Shown here piece by piece: positions 39,797 to 48,911 of a DNA stretch of 64,000 bases; the first letter of the stretch is position 1; every line of letters begins with the position of its first letter. The notes under the pieces are model-generated. The model was given only the letters and a program-made list of their open reading frames with translations, had not been told where the DNA came from and made no database searches. The translations under genes and the position numbers were made by a program. This DNA comes from Caballeronia sp031450805 (GTDB taxonomy: Bacteria > Pseudomonadota > Gammaproteobacteria > Burkholderiales > Burkholderiaceae), in NCBI RefSeq assembly GCF_031450805.1, contig NZ_JARTVY010000005.1, positions 496,001 to 560,000 on the forward strand, in the 5' to 3' direction.

Positions 39797-41532
39797 TCGG
39801 CGGCCACCGCGAGCGCGGGCTCTTCGTGCGTGACGCTCTGGCCGTAGCCGTAGAAGCGCTGCGCGGCGTCCTCGCTGATGTAGCCATCGGCGACATCGGC
39901 GGCGACGCGATCCCGTTCGCGCGTGGCGGGATCGCCGTATCCGCCGCTGCCTGCGGGCTGCACGGTCACGCGATCGCCGCGATACACCACCGTCTGGCCG
40001 CCCTTCGCCGCGACTTTCTGCTCGCTGCCGTCGGCACGCTGCACCGTGCACTGAAAGCGCGTGCCGGGCAATCCGCCGAAGTGGCCTTCGGGCGCCGAGC
40101 GTCCGCGCTCGCCGGATACCGTGAACGTCGCTTCGTCGTATTCGACGCGATACACACGCCGCGACGTCAGCCCGCCGCGCCGGCGTCCCGCGCCGCCGCT
40201 GTCGGTGACGAGCGACCATTCCTCGACGACGAGCGGCGACGTCGCTTCGATCATTTCGATGGACTGGCTACCCGCATTGCCCACATACACGCGCACGCCG
40301 CTCACGCCGTCCTTCTCGGCGCGCGCGCCCATGCCGCCCGCGTGGACGTCGTGCATCGTGACGAACGCCTGGCCCGTTTCGGCGACGCGCGCCGGGTCCG
40401 TATCGCGGCCGCTGAAAATCCCCGCGCACGACGCGCAATTGCTTTGGCCGGTGATGCGTTCCGGCACTGCGGGCGCGAGGGCTTTCAGCAAGAGATCGAT
40501 CACGCGCGGCGAAGTCTCCGTATTGCCCGACACCACCGACGCCGGGTACTGGCAGTTGAGCACGCTGCCTTCGGGCGCGATGATCGTCACGGGGCGATAG
40601 CAGCCCTGGTTGATCTGGATTGCCGGATCGGTCAGCGCCTTCACGGTGAACCACGTGCTGTTGCAGGTGACGGAAAGCGGGCAGTTGATGCCGCCGCGCA
40701 CTTGCGCGCCGGTGCCGGTGTAATCGAACGTGATGTGATCGCCTTCGACCGTCACCTTCACTTTCAGAAGCGGACGCTCCTGCTTCCAGCCCGGCGCTTC
40801 GATCGGATCGAGATACTCTTCCGCTTCGTAGACGCCGTCCGGAATGCGCGCGATTTCCGCGCGAATCAGCTTCTCGGAATGGTCGAGGCTCTGGCTCATC
40901 ACTTCGGCGAGCGCATCCGCGCCGTACTTCGCGACGAGTTCGCCGATACGCCTGTCGCCGACGAAGGTGCCCGCGTATTGCGCCTGGATGTCGAGCCGCA
41001 GTTCGTGCGCGTTGCGGCTGTTCTTCGTGAGCAGGTTCAGCATGTCCTTCACCGGCTCGTCGTTGCGATACAGCAGGACCGGCGGAATGCGGATGCCTTC
41101 CGCGAAGATATCCCACGTCGTGACGGTGTAGCTGCCGGGCGATTGCCCGCCGATATCCGTCCAGTGCCCGCGCGTCATCACGAACGCGACGATCTTGCCG
41201 CCGGCGAACACGGGGCGCGTGAACTGCACGTCCGGCTGGTGATTGCCGCCGCCGACATACGCGTCGTTGCTGACGATCACATCGCCGGGCCGCAGGTTCT
41301 CGCGGCCCACGGCTTCCACCGAGACGCGCGTCGAGATGACGGCCGAGCCGAGCATCGTCGGGATGTCGTTGCCCTGGGCGACGAGTTGCATATCGGCGTC
41401 GAAGATCGCGGCTGACGAGTCGCCGCTTGCGTGCATCAGCGGGCTGCCCGCGGTGCGCATCATCGCGATTTTCATTTCGCGCGCAACGGCGAAGAGACTG
41501 CTGCGGATGATTTCGTAGGTAACGATGTCCAT
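39793..41532 (-). CDS. hyuB: HyuB-type hydantoinase/oxoprolinase/acetone-carboxylase family subunit B
   Basis: The 579-aa protein begins MDIVTYEIIRSSLFAVAREM and has PLMHASGDSSAAIFDADMQL, VIVSNDAYVGGGNHQPD and the glycine-rich GGYGDPATRERDRVAADV end, all of the HyuB family. With HyuA it makes ATP-dependent cyclic-amide hydrolases or carboxylases (acetone, acetophenone). It lies 3 bp from hyuA and overlaps the CoA-transferase. The reaction cannot be read from sequence. Confidence 0.92.
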   Translation of the reverse strand: MDIVTYEIIRSSLFAVAREMKIAMMRTAGSPLMHASGDSSAAIFDADMQLVAQGNDIPTMLGSAVISTRVSVEAVGRENLRPGDVIVSNDAYVGGGNHQPDVQFTRPVFAGGKIVAFVMTRGHWTDIGGQSPGSYTVTTWDIFAEGIRIPPVLLYRNDEPVKDMLNLLTKNSRNAHELRLDIQAQYAGTFVGDRRIGELVAKYGADALAEVMSQSLDHSEKLIRAEIARIPDGVYEAEEYLDPIEAPGWKQERPLLKVKVTVEGDHITFDYTGTGAQVRGGINCPLSVTCNSTWFTVKALTDPAIQINQGCYRPVTIIAPEGSVLNCQYPASVVSGNTETSPRVIDLLLKALAPAVPERITGQSNCASCAGIFSGRDTDPARVAETGQAFVTMHDVHAGGMGARAEKDGVSGVRVYVGNAGSQSIEMIEATSPLVVEEWSLVTDSGGAGRRRGGLTSRRVYRVEYDEATFTVSGERGRSAPEGHFGGLPGTRFQCTVQRADGSEQKVAAKGGQTVVYRGDRVTVQPAGSGGYGDPATRERDRVAADVADGYISEDAAQRFYGYGQSVTHEEPALAVAAE

Positions 41533-41535
41533 GAA

Positions 41536-43581
41536 TCAGGCTGCCAGTTCGATGACGAGGTTGAGATCACGATCGACGCGCGCGACGTGCGACGCCTTCA
41601 GCACCGCGCAACTGCTGTGCTCTTCGATCACGGCCGGCCCTTCGATGCTCGCGCCCACCGGAATCTCGGTGCGGGCGAACACGGGCAGCGTGCGGACGTT
41701 GCCGTCGAAGTACACGTCGCGGGTGCGCGTCGGCGCGGGCGTCGCGCCGCCGTTCTTCTGCGCCGCGCTGCCGCGCCAGCCGGTCGACGTGACGAGTTGC
41801 AGCCGCACGTTCGCGACGACGATCGGCTTGTCCTTGCTCACGAAGTTCCACTGCCGCAGATGCGCCGCCTCGAAGTTCGCCGCGAGCGCATCGCAGACGC
41901 CTTGCGTGTCGTCCGGCACTTCGACGGTGATCACATCGGGCTGGCCGGCGTAGCGGCAATCGGCGAGACGCACCGCCTTTACGCCCTGTGCATCGACGCC
42001 ATGCCGCTGCAGCTCTTCCATGCCCTGTGCGCGCAGATCGTCGAGCGCGCCGCTCAATGTGGCGTCGTCGATCTTCGCGAGATCGCTTTCGAGCGGACGC
42101 TGATAGTCGTATTGCTGATCGGCGACGGTCATGCCGAACGCGCTGAAGAGTCCCGGCAGCGGCGGAATCACGACGCGGCGAATCCCCATTTCCTGCGCGA
42201 GATCGACCGCGTGCACCGGGCCCGCGCCGCCGTAGCAGATGTAGCTGAATTCGCGCGGATCGTAGCCGCGCTCGACCGTCATGATGCGGATGGCCTGCGC
42301 CATCAGCGCGTTCGCGACGGAGCGCACCACTTGCGCCGCTTCCGGCACCGAGAGACCCAGCGGCCTGGCGATCACTTCATCGACGACACGCCACGCGGCC
42401 TTTGCATCCAGCTTGAATTCGCCGCCGAGGAAGCTGTCGGGATCGATATAGCCGAGCACGAGATTGCAGTCGGTGACGGTCGGGCGCGTACCGCCGCGTC
42501 CATAGCAGGCGGGGCCGGGATCGGCTGCCGCGCTTTCCGGTCCGATACGCACGCCGCCGCCCGCATCGATCCACACGATGGAGCCGCCGCCTGCGCCGAC
42601 CGAATCGATATCGATGCTCGGCGAGCGCACCGTGTAGGTGTGCAGCACGCTCTTGTTGCGCAGTTCGGGGCGGAAATCGCGGATCAGCGAGACATCGAAC
42701 GTGGTGCCGCCCATGTCGCCGAGAATCGCGTTTTTCAGCTCGCTCTTCTCGCAGTTGCGGATCGCCGCCGATACGCCGCCCGCCGGTCCCGATTCGAGCA
42801 GGACGATGGGGCGGTCCGCGACCATCGCCGGGCTCGCGAGGCCGCCGTTGGACTGCATGAACAGGAACTTGCCCGCGAAGCCCAGTTGCGCGAGCGCATT
42901 GATGAGCCGGCCGATATAGCGGCCGCAGACCGGCCCGAGCATCGCGTTGATGACGGTGGAGCTGGCGCGTTCGTACTCCATCGCTTCGGGATTGACTTCG
43001 TGCGATGCGCAGATGAAGCGGTCCGGCAGCAGGCGGCGAAGCGCATCGACGGCTTCGCGTTCGTGCTGCGGATTCACATGCGCGTGCAGGAGACACACGG
43101 CGACGGCTTCGACATCCGATTCGCGGATCTGCGCGGCGATGCGTTCGAGTTCGGCGTGATCGAGCGGCGTCGCGACGGTGCCGTCGTAACGCATGCGCTC
43201 GGTCACTTCGAGCCGCCAGCGGCGCTCGACGAGCGGACGCGGGTTATCGAACAGCAGATCGTAGAGATCGGCGCGGTCGTGGCGCGAAACACGGCGCAGT
43301 TCGAGGATGTCGCGAAAGCCGTGCGTCGTGACGAGTGCGGTTTTCGCGCCGGTGCCTTCGACGACCATGTTGGTCGCCATCGTCGTGCCGTGCCCGAGGA
43401 AGGACACGTCCGTGCTCGCGGCTCCCGACAGCTCGAGAATCTTGCGAAAGCCTTCCACGGTGCCGATAACGCGATCCTTCGGCGTCGTCGGAACCTTGGT
43501 CGACCAGATGCGGCCCGTTTCGTCATCCACCATGACGACGTCGGTGAACGTGCCGCCGACATCGATACCGATTCGTTTCAA
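41536..43581 (-). CDS. hyuA: HyuA-type hydantoinase/oxoprolinase/acetone-carboxylase family subunit A
   Basis: The 681-aa protein has the N-terminal phosphate-binding motif RIGIDVGGTFTDVVMVDDET (about 3-22), a second DMGGTTFDVSLI (about 290-301) and YGGAGPVHAVDLAQEMG, as in the ASKHA-fold HyuA family. It activates substrate with ATP. I start at TTG 43581: GGAGAG lies 6 nt upstream and the ATG 12 nt before is out of frame. It is the first gene of the operon, divergent from a LysR gene. Confidence 0.92.
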   Translation of the reverse strand: MKRIGIDVGGTFTDVVMVDDETGRIWSTKVPTTPKDRVIGTVEGFRKILELSGAASTDVSFLGHGTTMATNMVVEGTGAKTALVTTHGFRDILELRRVSRHDRADLYDLLFDNPRPLVERRWRLEVTERMRYDGTVATPLDHAELERIAAQIRESDVEAVAVCLLHAHVNPQHEREAVDALRRLLPDRFICASHEVNPEAMEYERASSTVINAMLGPVCGRYIGRLINALAQLGFAGKFLFMQSNGGLASPAMVADRPIVLLESGPAGGVSAAIRNCEKSELKNAILGDMGGTTFDVSLIRDFRPELRNKSVLHTYTVRSPSIDIDSVGAGGGSIVWIDAGGGVRIGPESAAADPGPACYGRGGTRPTVTDCNLVLGYIDPDSFLGGEFKLDAKAAWRVVDEVIARPLGLSVPEAAQVVRSVANALMAQAIRIMTVERGYDPREFSYICYGGAGPVHAVDLAQEMGIRRVVIPPLPGLFSAFGMTVADQQYDYQRPLESDLAKIDDATLSGALDDLRAQGMEELQRHGVDAQGVKAVRLADCRYAGQPDVITVEVPDDTQGVCDALAANFEAAHLRQWNFVSKDKPIVVANVRLQLVTSTGWRGSAAQKNGGATPAPTRTRDVYFDGNVRTLPVFARTEIPVGASIEGPAVIEEHSSCAVLKASHVARVDRDLNLVIELAA

Positions 43582-43733
43582 TTGCGTCTCTCCATGTTCG
43601 TTGTGTGTTTGAGCGCCATGCGCGTTGCGGCTATGATCTGCCGCACCAAAGGCATCGGGCATCGACGGAATCAGTGTAGAGAGGACGGGGCCGGGCCAGA
43701 TAATGAAACGTTCCGATCAGGTGAATCAGTGGG

Positions 43734-43750
43734 GTTATATCGGTGATAAC
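43734..43750. promoter_or_regulatory. Small dyad at the LysR start of the hyu operon
   Basis: GTTAT-N7-ATAAC spans the GTG start of the LysR gene at 43743. It could be an autoregulatory site or a translation-initiation structure. Confidence 0.3.
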
Positions 43751-44681
43751 CAGTATCGACGCGATCCTGCGGCGCTTGCGCGGGAACCACGTGGCGCTGT
43801 TGATCGCGCTCGACGACCACGGCTCCCTTCGCCGTGCCGCGCAACAGGTCTCGCTCTCCCAGCCCGCGACGACGAAATCCCTGCGCGAGATCGAAGCGAT
43901 GTTCGGCGCGGAACTGTTCGCGCGTTCGCCGCGCGGCATCGTCGCGAATGAGCTCGGGCGCTGCGTGATTCGCCATGCGCGTGCCGTGCGATCGGAGATC
44001 GGCGCATTGCGCGACGAACTCGCGGCGATCATGCGCGGTGGCGGCGGGACGCTCGCGATCGGCGCGGTGATGGGATCGATGCCCGTATGGCTCACGCCGA
44101 TCCTGAAATCGTTGCGCGAGGTGCAGCCGGATATATCGGTGGAAGTGTGGGAGGACAACAGCGCGCGGCTGCTGTCGATGCTCGATCAGCGCCTGCTCGA
44201 TCTGGTTATCGGCAGGCCCAGCACCAGCGTGCATCCGGATGCTTACGACTTCGTGCCGCTCGAAGCGGAGGAGGTGTGCTTTGTCGTGGACGGCGCGGAC
44301 CCGCTGGCGAAGGTGGAGAGCATCGAGCTTGCGGACCTGAGCGGCAATCCGTGGATCGTGCCGCAGGCCGCGCTGCCAATGCGCTCGCTGCTCGAACAGC
44401 TCTTCGACGACAGGCAGCTGCCGTTTCCGCGCTATGCGATCGAAACGTCATCGACGTTCGCGACGCTCTCGCTGCTGCGTTCGGGAAGCGGGACGGTCGG
44501 TCTCGTGCCGATGAAGGTCGCGCGCTACTTCGAGGAACACGGGCTCGTCGCCGTGCTGCCCATCAGGATCGACCGGCGCGGCCCGCCGTATGGCATCGCG
44601 ACCCGGCGTGGCGCGACGCTGCCGCAGCCGGTGCAGCGGTTCATCGACCTCTGCGTGGCCAGGCGGGACGCCGAAGCGTGA
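43743..44681 (+). CDS. LysR regulator of the hyu operon
   Basis: The 312-aa protein has the HTH at about 12-70 (RAAQQVSLSQPATTKSLREIE) and an effector domain from about 100 (GTLAIGAVMGSMPVWLTPIL). The start is GTG 43743. It is divergent from hyuA over 161 bp and so is its likely regulator. It is convergent and abutting with the TupA-like gene (stops at 44681/44682). Confidence 0.9.
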   Translation: MITSIDAILRRLRGNHVALLIALDDHGSLRRAAQQVSLSQPATTKSLREIEAMFGAELFARSPRGIVANELGRCVIRHARAVRSEIGALRDELAAIMRGGGGTLAIGAVMGSMPVWLTPILKSLREVQPDISVEVWEDNSARLLSMLDQRLLDLVIGRPSTSVHPDAYDFVPLEAEEVCFVVDGADPLAKVESIELADLSGNPWIVPQAALPMRSLLEQLFDDRQLPFPRYAIETSSTFATLSLLRSGSGTVGLVPMKVARYFEEHGLVAVLPIRIDRRGPPYGIATRRGATLPQPVQRFIDLCVARRDAEA

Positions 44682-45578
44682 TCAGGCTTTCTCGGTGGCC
44701 CACTGCTGGCGTATCGTTTCGAGCATGCGGCCCCATTCGTAATCGACGCTGTCCGGCGACATGCGCAACACACCCGCGCCCGGAGTGAACGTTAGCTCGC
44801 CGAAATAAATCTGCTCTCGCAGCGAGTAGAGATCGACGCGCACGTACTCGAAGTCTCTGGCGAGTTCACCGGCGGTCTTCAGCAACGCATCGAGGTTCGC
44901 GGGTCGCGGCACGGGCTTGTCGCTCGGCTTGTAATGACCGAAGCGGATGTTCTGCAGATTCCAGTTCGCATCGAACGTGTCGCCGTGCGGCGTTTCGCCG
45001 AAGCGGTCGGAGATCACGAGGATGAAGATCGTCTGCTTGCCGGACTTCTCGTTGAAGACGTGGAACTTGAGGTCGGGCGGCACGGTGCCGGTGTCGTCGA
45101 GCAGCAGTTCTTCGAAGAAGATGCGCGGCTTGATCGCCCGATAGTGCCGCTCGCGCGCGATGCGGTAGAAGTCCGTCGACAGCCACGATTGCGCGAGCTG
45201 CGAGAGTTCTTCGAACGAGGTCGTCGACTTGTCGCGGACCACTTTCACGAAACCGCTGCCGTGATTGGCTTTCATAACGAAGGCGTTCGGCAGTTCGTCG
45301 AAGACGGTTTTCGTGAAGACGGAGGGCGCCGCGAGCAGTGGAATCAGATATTGCGGGCCGATCTTGCGTGCGATGTAGTCGCGCACCGCGAGCTTGTCGC
45401 TCAAGTCGACATAGCGCGGATCGGGGTGCAGACAGCGCCGCAGAATTTGCTCGTTGAACGTAAGGGGACGCCGCAAGTTCGGGAATCGCCCAATGCGCCT
45501 GCGATGAACGAAGCTCAGGAACACATCGTCCGGCAACCACACCTTTGCGCTGTCAAAGAGCCGTTTCGAAAGCGACAT
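44682..45578 (-). CDS. TupA-like ATP-grasp protein
   Basis: The 298-aa protein matches the TupA-like ATP-grasp family by length and by RRPLTFNEQILRRCL, SDKLAVRDYIARKIG, AFVMKANHGSGFVKVV (ATP-grasp lysine) and FEYVRVDLYSL. Family members add amino acids to cell-surface polysaccharides or teichuronopeptides. No polysaccharide cluster is nearby, so it is an isolated copy. Confidence 0.85.
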   Translation of the reverse strand: MSLSKRLFDSAKVWLPDDVFLSFVHRRRIGRFPNLRRPLTFNEQILRRCLHPDPRYVDLSDKLAVRDYIARKIGPQYLIPLLAAPSVFTKTVFDELPNAFVMKANHGSGFVKVVRDKSTTSFEELSQLAQSWLSTDFYRIARERHYRAIKPRIFFEELLLDDTGTVPPDLKFHVFNEKSGKQTIFILVISDRFGETPHGDTFDANWNLQNIRFGHYKPSDKPVPRPANLDALLKTAGELARDFEYVRVDLYSLREQIYFGELTFTPGAGVLRMSPDSVDYEWGRMLETIRQQWATEKA

Positions 45579-45974
45579 CCGGGTATTCTCCGTGTGACTG
45601 ATTTTGTAATATTGGTCGTAAGTTCAAGCCCCGTTTCGTTCACGAGCGCCTGACGTCGTTCACCGGGTGGGGATGGACTCGAAATCGTCCCAAGCCGCCG
45701 ATGCCCCGACCGTGCGGCAACCAACACAACGAAATCAAAAGGCTTGCCTGCCAATTTTGCTTGTATTAAGCGGCTGCGAAGCGCCGCTCCTCGTTCGACG
45801 AGCGTAGCAGACGCTTATGAGGAACCGGAGCGCGGTTCCCCACGCTGCGAGGCAAATTGTCGTATTCGCGGAGAATTAGCAAGACGAATTCCCGCCAGAT
45901 GTCCCGCCTGGCGCACGATGGTGCTCGGGACGTTAGGAATTCGAAAGGTTGGCGTGTGCCGTTCGCGTGTTTCT
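45579..45974. other. Gene-poor stretch upstream of the TupA-like gene
   Basis: This is 396 bp with lower GC than the neighbourhood and no credible gene. It holds two small hairpins: GGAACCG-N5-CGGTTCC at 45831-45849, and CTCGT-TCG-ACGAG near 45789-45801. The TupA-like promoter should lie near 45590-45640 on the minus strand (A/T-rich ATTTTGTAATATTGG). Confidence 0.4.
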
Positions 45975-46238
45975 TTAGTCTGCGTAATCGCTGAAGAGGT
46001 CCGGTGTGGCGTCGCTCGCTGGCGGCCTCGGCTGCAACGATCCGTCGCGCACTTGTTCGAGCATGGCTTGCGGCAACCACGTTTCTTCCATCTGACCGAT
46101 GCCGCGTTCGATCATCTGTTGCAGGAAAAACGACTGCTTGTGTCCCGTTACTTCTGCCAATAGCCGCAATCTCTGTTCGATCGCCGGCTCGACGCGTACC
46201 GCGACCACCTTCAACTTGTTTTCGGCGGTCCTTCTCAC
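45975..46238 (-). CDS. Ribbon-helix-helix protein, orphan antitoxin-like
   Basis: The 87-aa protein reads KLKVVAVRVEPAIEQRL then LRLLAEVTGHKQSFFLQQM: a basic strand followed by two helices, the ribbon-helix-helix DNA-binding pattern of CopG/RelB-like antitoxins. The acidic tail ends DLFSDYAD. I start at GTG 46238, because AAGGAG lies 6 nt before it; a GTG 84 nt further up has no ribosome site. No toxin gene is seen on either side. It could be a plain regulator. Confidence 0.65.
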   Translation of the reverse strand: MRRTAENKLKVVAVRVEPAIEQRLRLLAEVTGHKQSFFLQQMIERGIGQMEETWLPQAMLEQVRDGSLQPRPPASDATPDLFSDYAD

Positions 46239-46759
46239 CTTCTGCTCCTTAGCCGCTGCTGCCGCTTGGTTCGTTGCCAGTTGGCGCGTCGAGAGACGCG
46301 CGTGCAGCGGTGCTTCTACCACGGAATTTTGGTGCGGTGCAAGGTTTCGTGAAGCCGGCCGAGTGCGAGAAGCGTGGCATCAACCCCCGCAGCGCTTCCC
46401 GCATTTCGTTGTCGCGCCCTGTCGTCCGGATGTGCATGGCGAGGTGCCGCGACTCCGATCACATGCCGTGCGCCTTCCGGAAAATACGCGGACGTCCGCA
46501 GTACGCGCGCCGCGTGATAGTGCGACAACCCGACATGCCTGATCGGCTTGACCGCGTTGCCGCGAATCTTTGCGATAAGGTCCTGCGCCATCGTCCGCGA
46601 TCATCACGCGCGAGTTTGGAAACCTGCGCGAAGCTGATCGATGCGCAAGCGCTGGCAATCGGTCTGCACGCTTCGCTAAACGCAAGTCGAGTTCGATCTA
46701 CGGGGCGCCATCGGCGATTGAATCTGCGTCTAACCCGCAGCACCGAGGCAAAAAGAAAG
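46239..46759. other. Non-coding or decayed stretch
   Basis: About 520 bp in which all six frames contain only short, mutually conflicting open stretches. A minus-strand frame (46316-46591, DLIAKIRGNAVKPIRHVG) reads like protein but matches nothing I know and has no ribosome site. Possibly a decayed gene. Confidence 0.35.
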
Positions 46760-46788
46760 CGCAATGCCGTGTAACACGGCATTGCGCG
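46760..46788 (-). terminator. Intrinsic terminator of the tannase-family gene
   Basis: A 14-bp perfect stem GCGCAATGCCGTGT/ACACGGCATTGCGC (46760-46773, 46775-46788) has a very tight turn. On the minus strand it is followed by TTTCTTTTTG, giving a textbook terminator 24 nt past the stop at 46812. Confidence 0.85.
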
Positions 46789-46811
46789 TTGAGCCAGGCG
46801 TGCGTCGCGAC

Positions 46812-48575
46812 TTACGGCGCCGCTACGCCCTGCGTTTTTGGTGCATACGGCGCATAGAAGCTGGAGCCTGCCCAGGCGGGCGCCGCTGCGGTATAGAGCG
46901 GCGCGCCTTGCGTGTAGTTCGCGCCGTCGTGCCAGTCGCCGCTGCCGGTGTACTTCGCGACAGCAGGATACGGATACACCGGACGCGACGCCGTGACCTT
47001 GTTCGCCGTGTCGGTCTGATACGACATCACCGCGTTCGGCGCTGCGTCATGCTCCACCCAGCCGGTGATCTGCGACACCAGGTCGATGTTCGGAAAGCCC
47101 TCGCCGCCGCCGCAATGACCCACGCCCGGCACGACGTAGAGCCGCGTGAATTCGTTCGCGCTGGCTTCGCCCATCGTGTTCTGCACCGCCTGGTAATACG
47201 CGATCGTATAGAGCGGCGAGATGTGCTGATCGGCCCAGCCGTGCCACAGAATCAGCTTGCCTCCGGCCTTCCTGAACGCGGACAAGTCGGGATTGGTCGC
47301 GTCGTTGAGCGCGTGGTTCGACTGCAGATAGCCCGGATAGAAGTTCGCGTCCTGATAGCCGAAGGTATCGATGTTCGGCGTCGCCGGCGAACCCGTGAAG
47401 ATGAGGTTGTACGCGCCGGAAACGATCGTATAGCTGAAGAGGCTCGTGACGGGAACCGGCGCATCGGTCGAGTTCGAGGTCGGCACTTCCACGCCGATCC
47501 AGTTCGCCTCCGAACCGTATTGCGGCGAGCCGCCGAGCATCCGCACGCCGGTGGTCGAATCGGTCGGGCCGGAATAGATCTTCGTGGCCGTCGCGACTTC
47601 GGCGGCGGTCAGGCAGCTACTCGTATCCGATGCGCTCGCCGGGCATTGAATCGATGCGGGATCGAAGTGGCACACGCGCGGATCGACGATGAGCCCGTCA
47701 GCCGCCCCCGATTGCCCGCCGCAAGCCGCCACGACCGCCTTGTGCAGTACTTCCGCCTTGTCGGCATACAGCACCGCCTTGCCCGCGCTCGTGCCCGTCG
47801 TGCTGTTCGATTCGACGCTCCATCCGTGATACAGCGAGTTCTGAATCTGGAAATGCGCAGCCGGCGCACCCGCGACGATACCGTTGTAATCCGACGGATA
47901 ACGCTGCGCGGCCATCAGCGCTTCGCGGCCGCCATCGGAGCAGCCGACGAAGTACGAATACTTCTGCGCCTGACCGTAGTAAGCCTGAATCAGCTTCTTG
48001 GCGGCGAGCGTGGTGATGTGCTGTCCGCGATAAGCGAAATCGGCCTGCTTTTGCGGGTCCGTGGTCCATGCGGCGCTTTGCCCCGAGTGGCCCATATCGG
48101 TTGCCGCAGTGACGAAGCCGCCCTGCTGCACGAGCGGGCACGTATAGCTGAAGCTGAACGAGCTTTGCTTGGTCGGATCGCTGAGATTGCCGCACAGACC
48201 GCCGCAGCCGAGTTCAGCGAAGCGTTGCGTCCATGAATCGACGGGAAGCGCGACTTCGAACGTATTGGAAGGGGCAAGCGTGCCCTTCACCGTGCAGAAG
48301 TTGACCGACGCGCCGTTGATGGTCGCGGCCGTGACCGTCGCGGAGCTGATCGCGCTGCCCGCGCCGCCGATATCGCTGAGATCGACCGAAGCGAGCTTCG
48401 AGCAATCGACGACGGGCTTCACCACGGACAGCGGCGCATTGCTTGCCGGCGCGCTGTCGCTACTGCCGTCGCTGCCACACGCGGCGCTCAGCACGGCGGT
48501 CATGCACATGACGAACAATGTCAGGAGCGAGGCTGCGCCCGACCGTGCCATCCCAAAGCGATTCATGCGTTTCAT
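46812..48575 (-). CDS. Tannase/feruloyl esterase family lipoprotein
   Basis: The 587-aa protein begins with a lipoprotein signal (TLFVMCMTAVLSAACGSDG, lipobox LSAAC at about residues 29-33), so it is exported and membrane-anchored. The tannase domain follows, with nucleophile Ser in GCSDGGREAL (about 210) and the late Asp/His region (KLILWHGWADQHISPLYT, GVGHCGGGEGFP). The paired cysteines typical of the family are present (CGGLCG; CHFDPASIQC). It cleaves galloyl or feruloyl esters of plant polyphenols or cell walls. An AAGAGGGAGACTC site precedes the ATG. Confidence 0.9.
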   Translation of the reverse strand: MKRMNRFGMARSGAASLLTLFVMCMTAVLSAACGSDGSSDSAPASNAPLSVVKPVVDCSKLASVDLSDIGGAGSAISSATVTAATINGASVNFCTVKGTLAPSNTFEVALPVDSWTQRFAELGCGGLCGNLSDPTKQSSFSFSYTCPLVQQGGFVTAATDMGHSGQSAAWTTDPQKQADFAYRGQHITTLAAKKLIQAYYGQAQKYSYFVGCSDGGREALMAAQRYPSDYNGIVAGAPAAHFQIQNSLYHGWSVESNSTTGTSAGKAVLYADKAEVLHKAVVAACGGQSGAADGLIVDPRVCHFDPASIQCPASASDTSSCLTAAEVATATKIYSGPTDSTTGVRMLGGSPQYGSEANWIGVEVPTSNSTDAPVPVTSLFSYTIVSGAYNLIFTGSPATPNIDTFGYQDANFYPGYLQSNHALNDATNPDLSAFRKAGGKLILWHGWADQHISPLYTIAYYQAVQNTMGEASANEFTRLYVVPGVGHCGGGEGFPNIDLVSQITGWVEHDAAPNAVMSYQTDTANKVTASRPVYPYPAVAKYTGSGDWHDGANYTQGAPLYTAAAPAWAGSSFYAPYAPKTQGVAAP

Positions 48576-48911
48576 GAGTCTCCCTCTTCAAATAGTTGTG
48601 CCGCGTATCGCTATCGGCATCGGAGTACGTTGCTGCCGGGGGTCAAAATGGCTCGTGCGCCGGGGCGGCGGAAGGGCGGGTTAACCAGCGCGTGAAACGC
48701 CGGAACGCGTGCGTGGGGCAACGCATCGCCTTGCTGACACGGACTCGAAGGAGTACGAGGCGCGACGCTGTCCGATAAACAGATTAGATGGCCCCGACAG
48801 GTCTTTCGAATTGGCTGCCCGGCCATGTATGCGCCTTGCTGGCACGCAGAGCGACGCCGCGCTGCGCCGGCACGCGGCCATCCATGTGCTCAACGACTAC
48901 GAGGAACAGAG
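48576..48911. other. Divergent control region, tannase/SDR genes
   Basis: 336 bp without a gene. No clear promoter or repeat was recognised; short open frames here lack ribosome sites. Confidence 0.4.

Noticed and set aside
41431..43746. 771-codon open frame antisense to hyuA
   Set aside because: It is the mirror of hyuA and reaches into the divergent promoter; composition is typical of a GC-rich shadow.
45766..46080. 104-codon minus-strand frame overlapping the RHH gene
   Set aside because: It overlaps the better-supported RHH gene in another frame and has no ribosome site.
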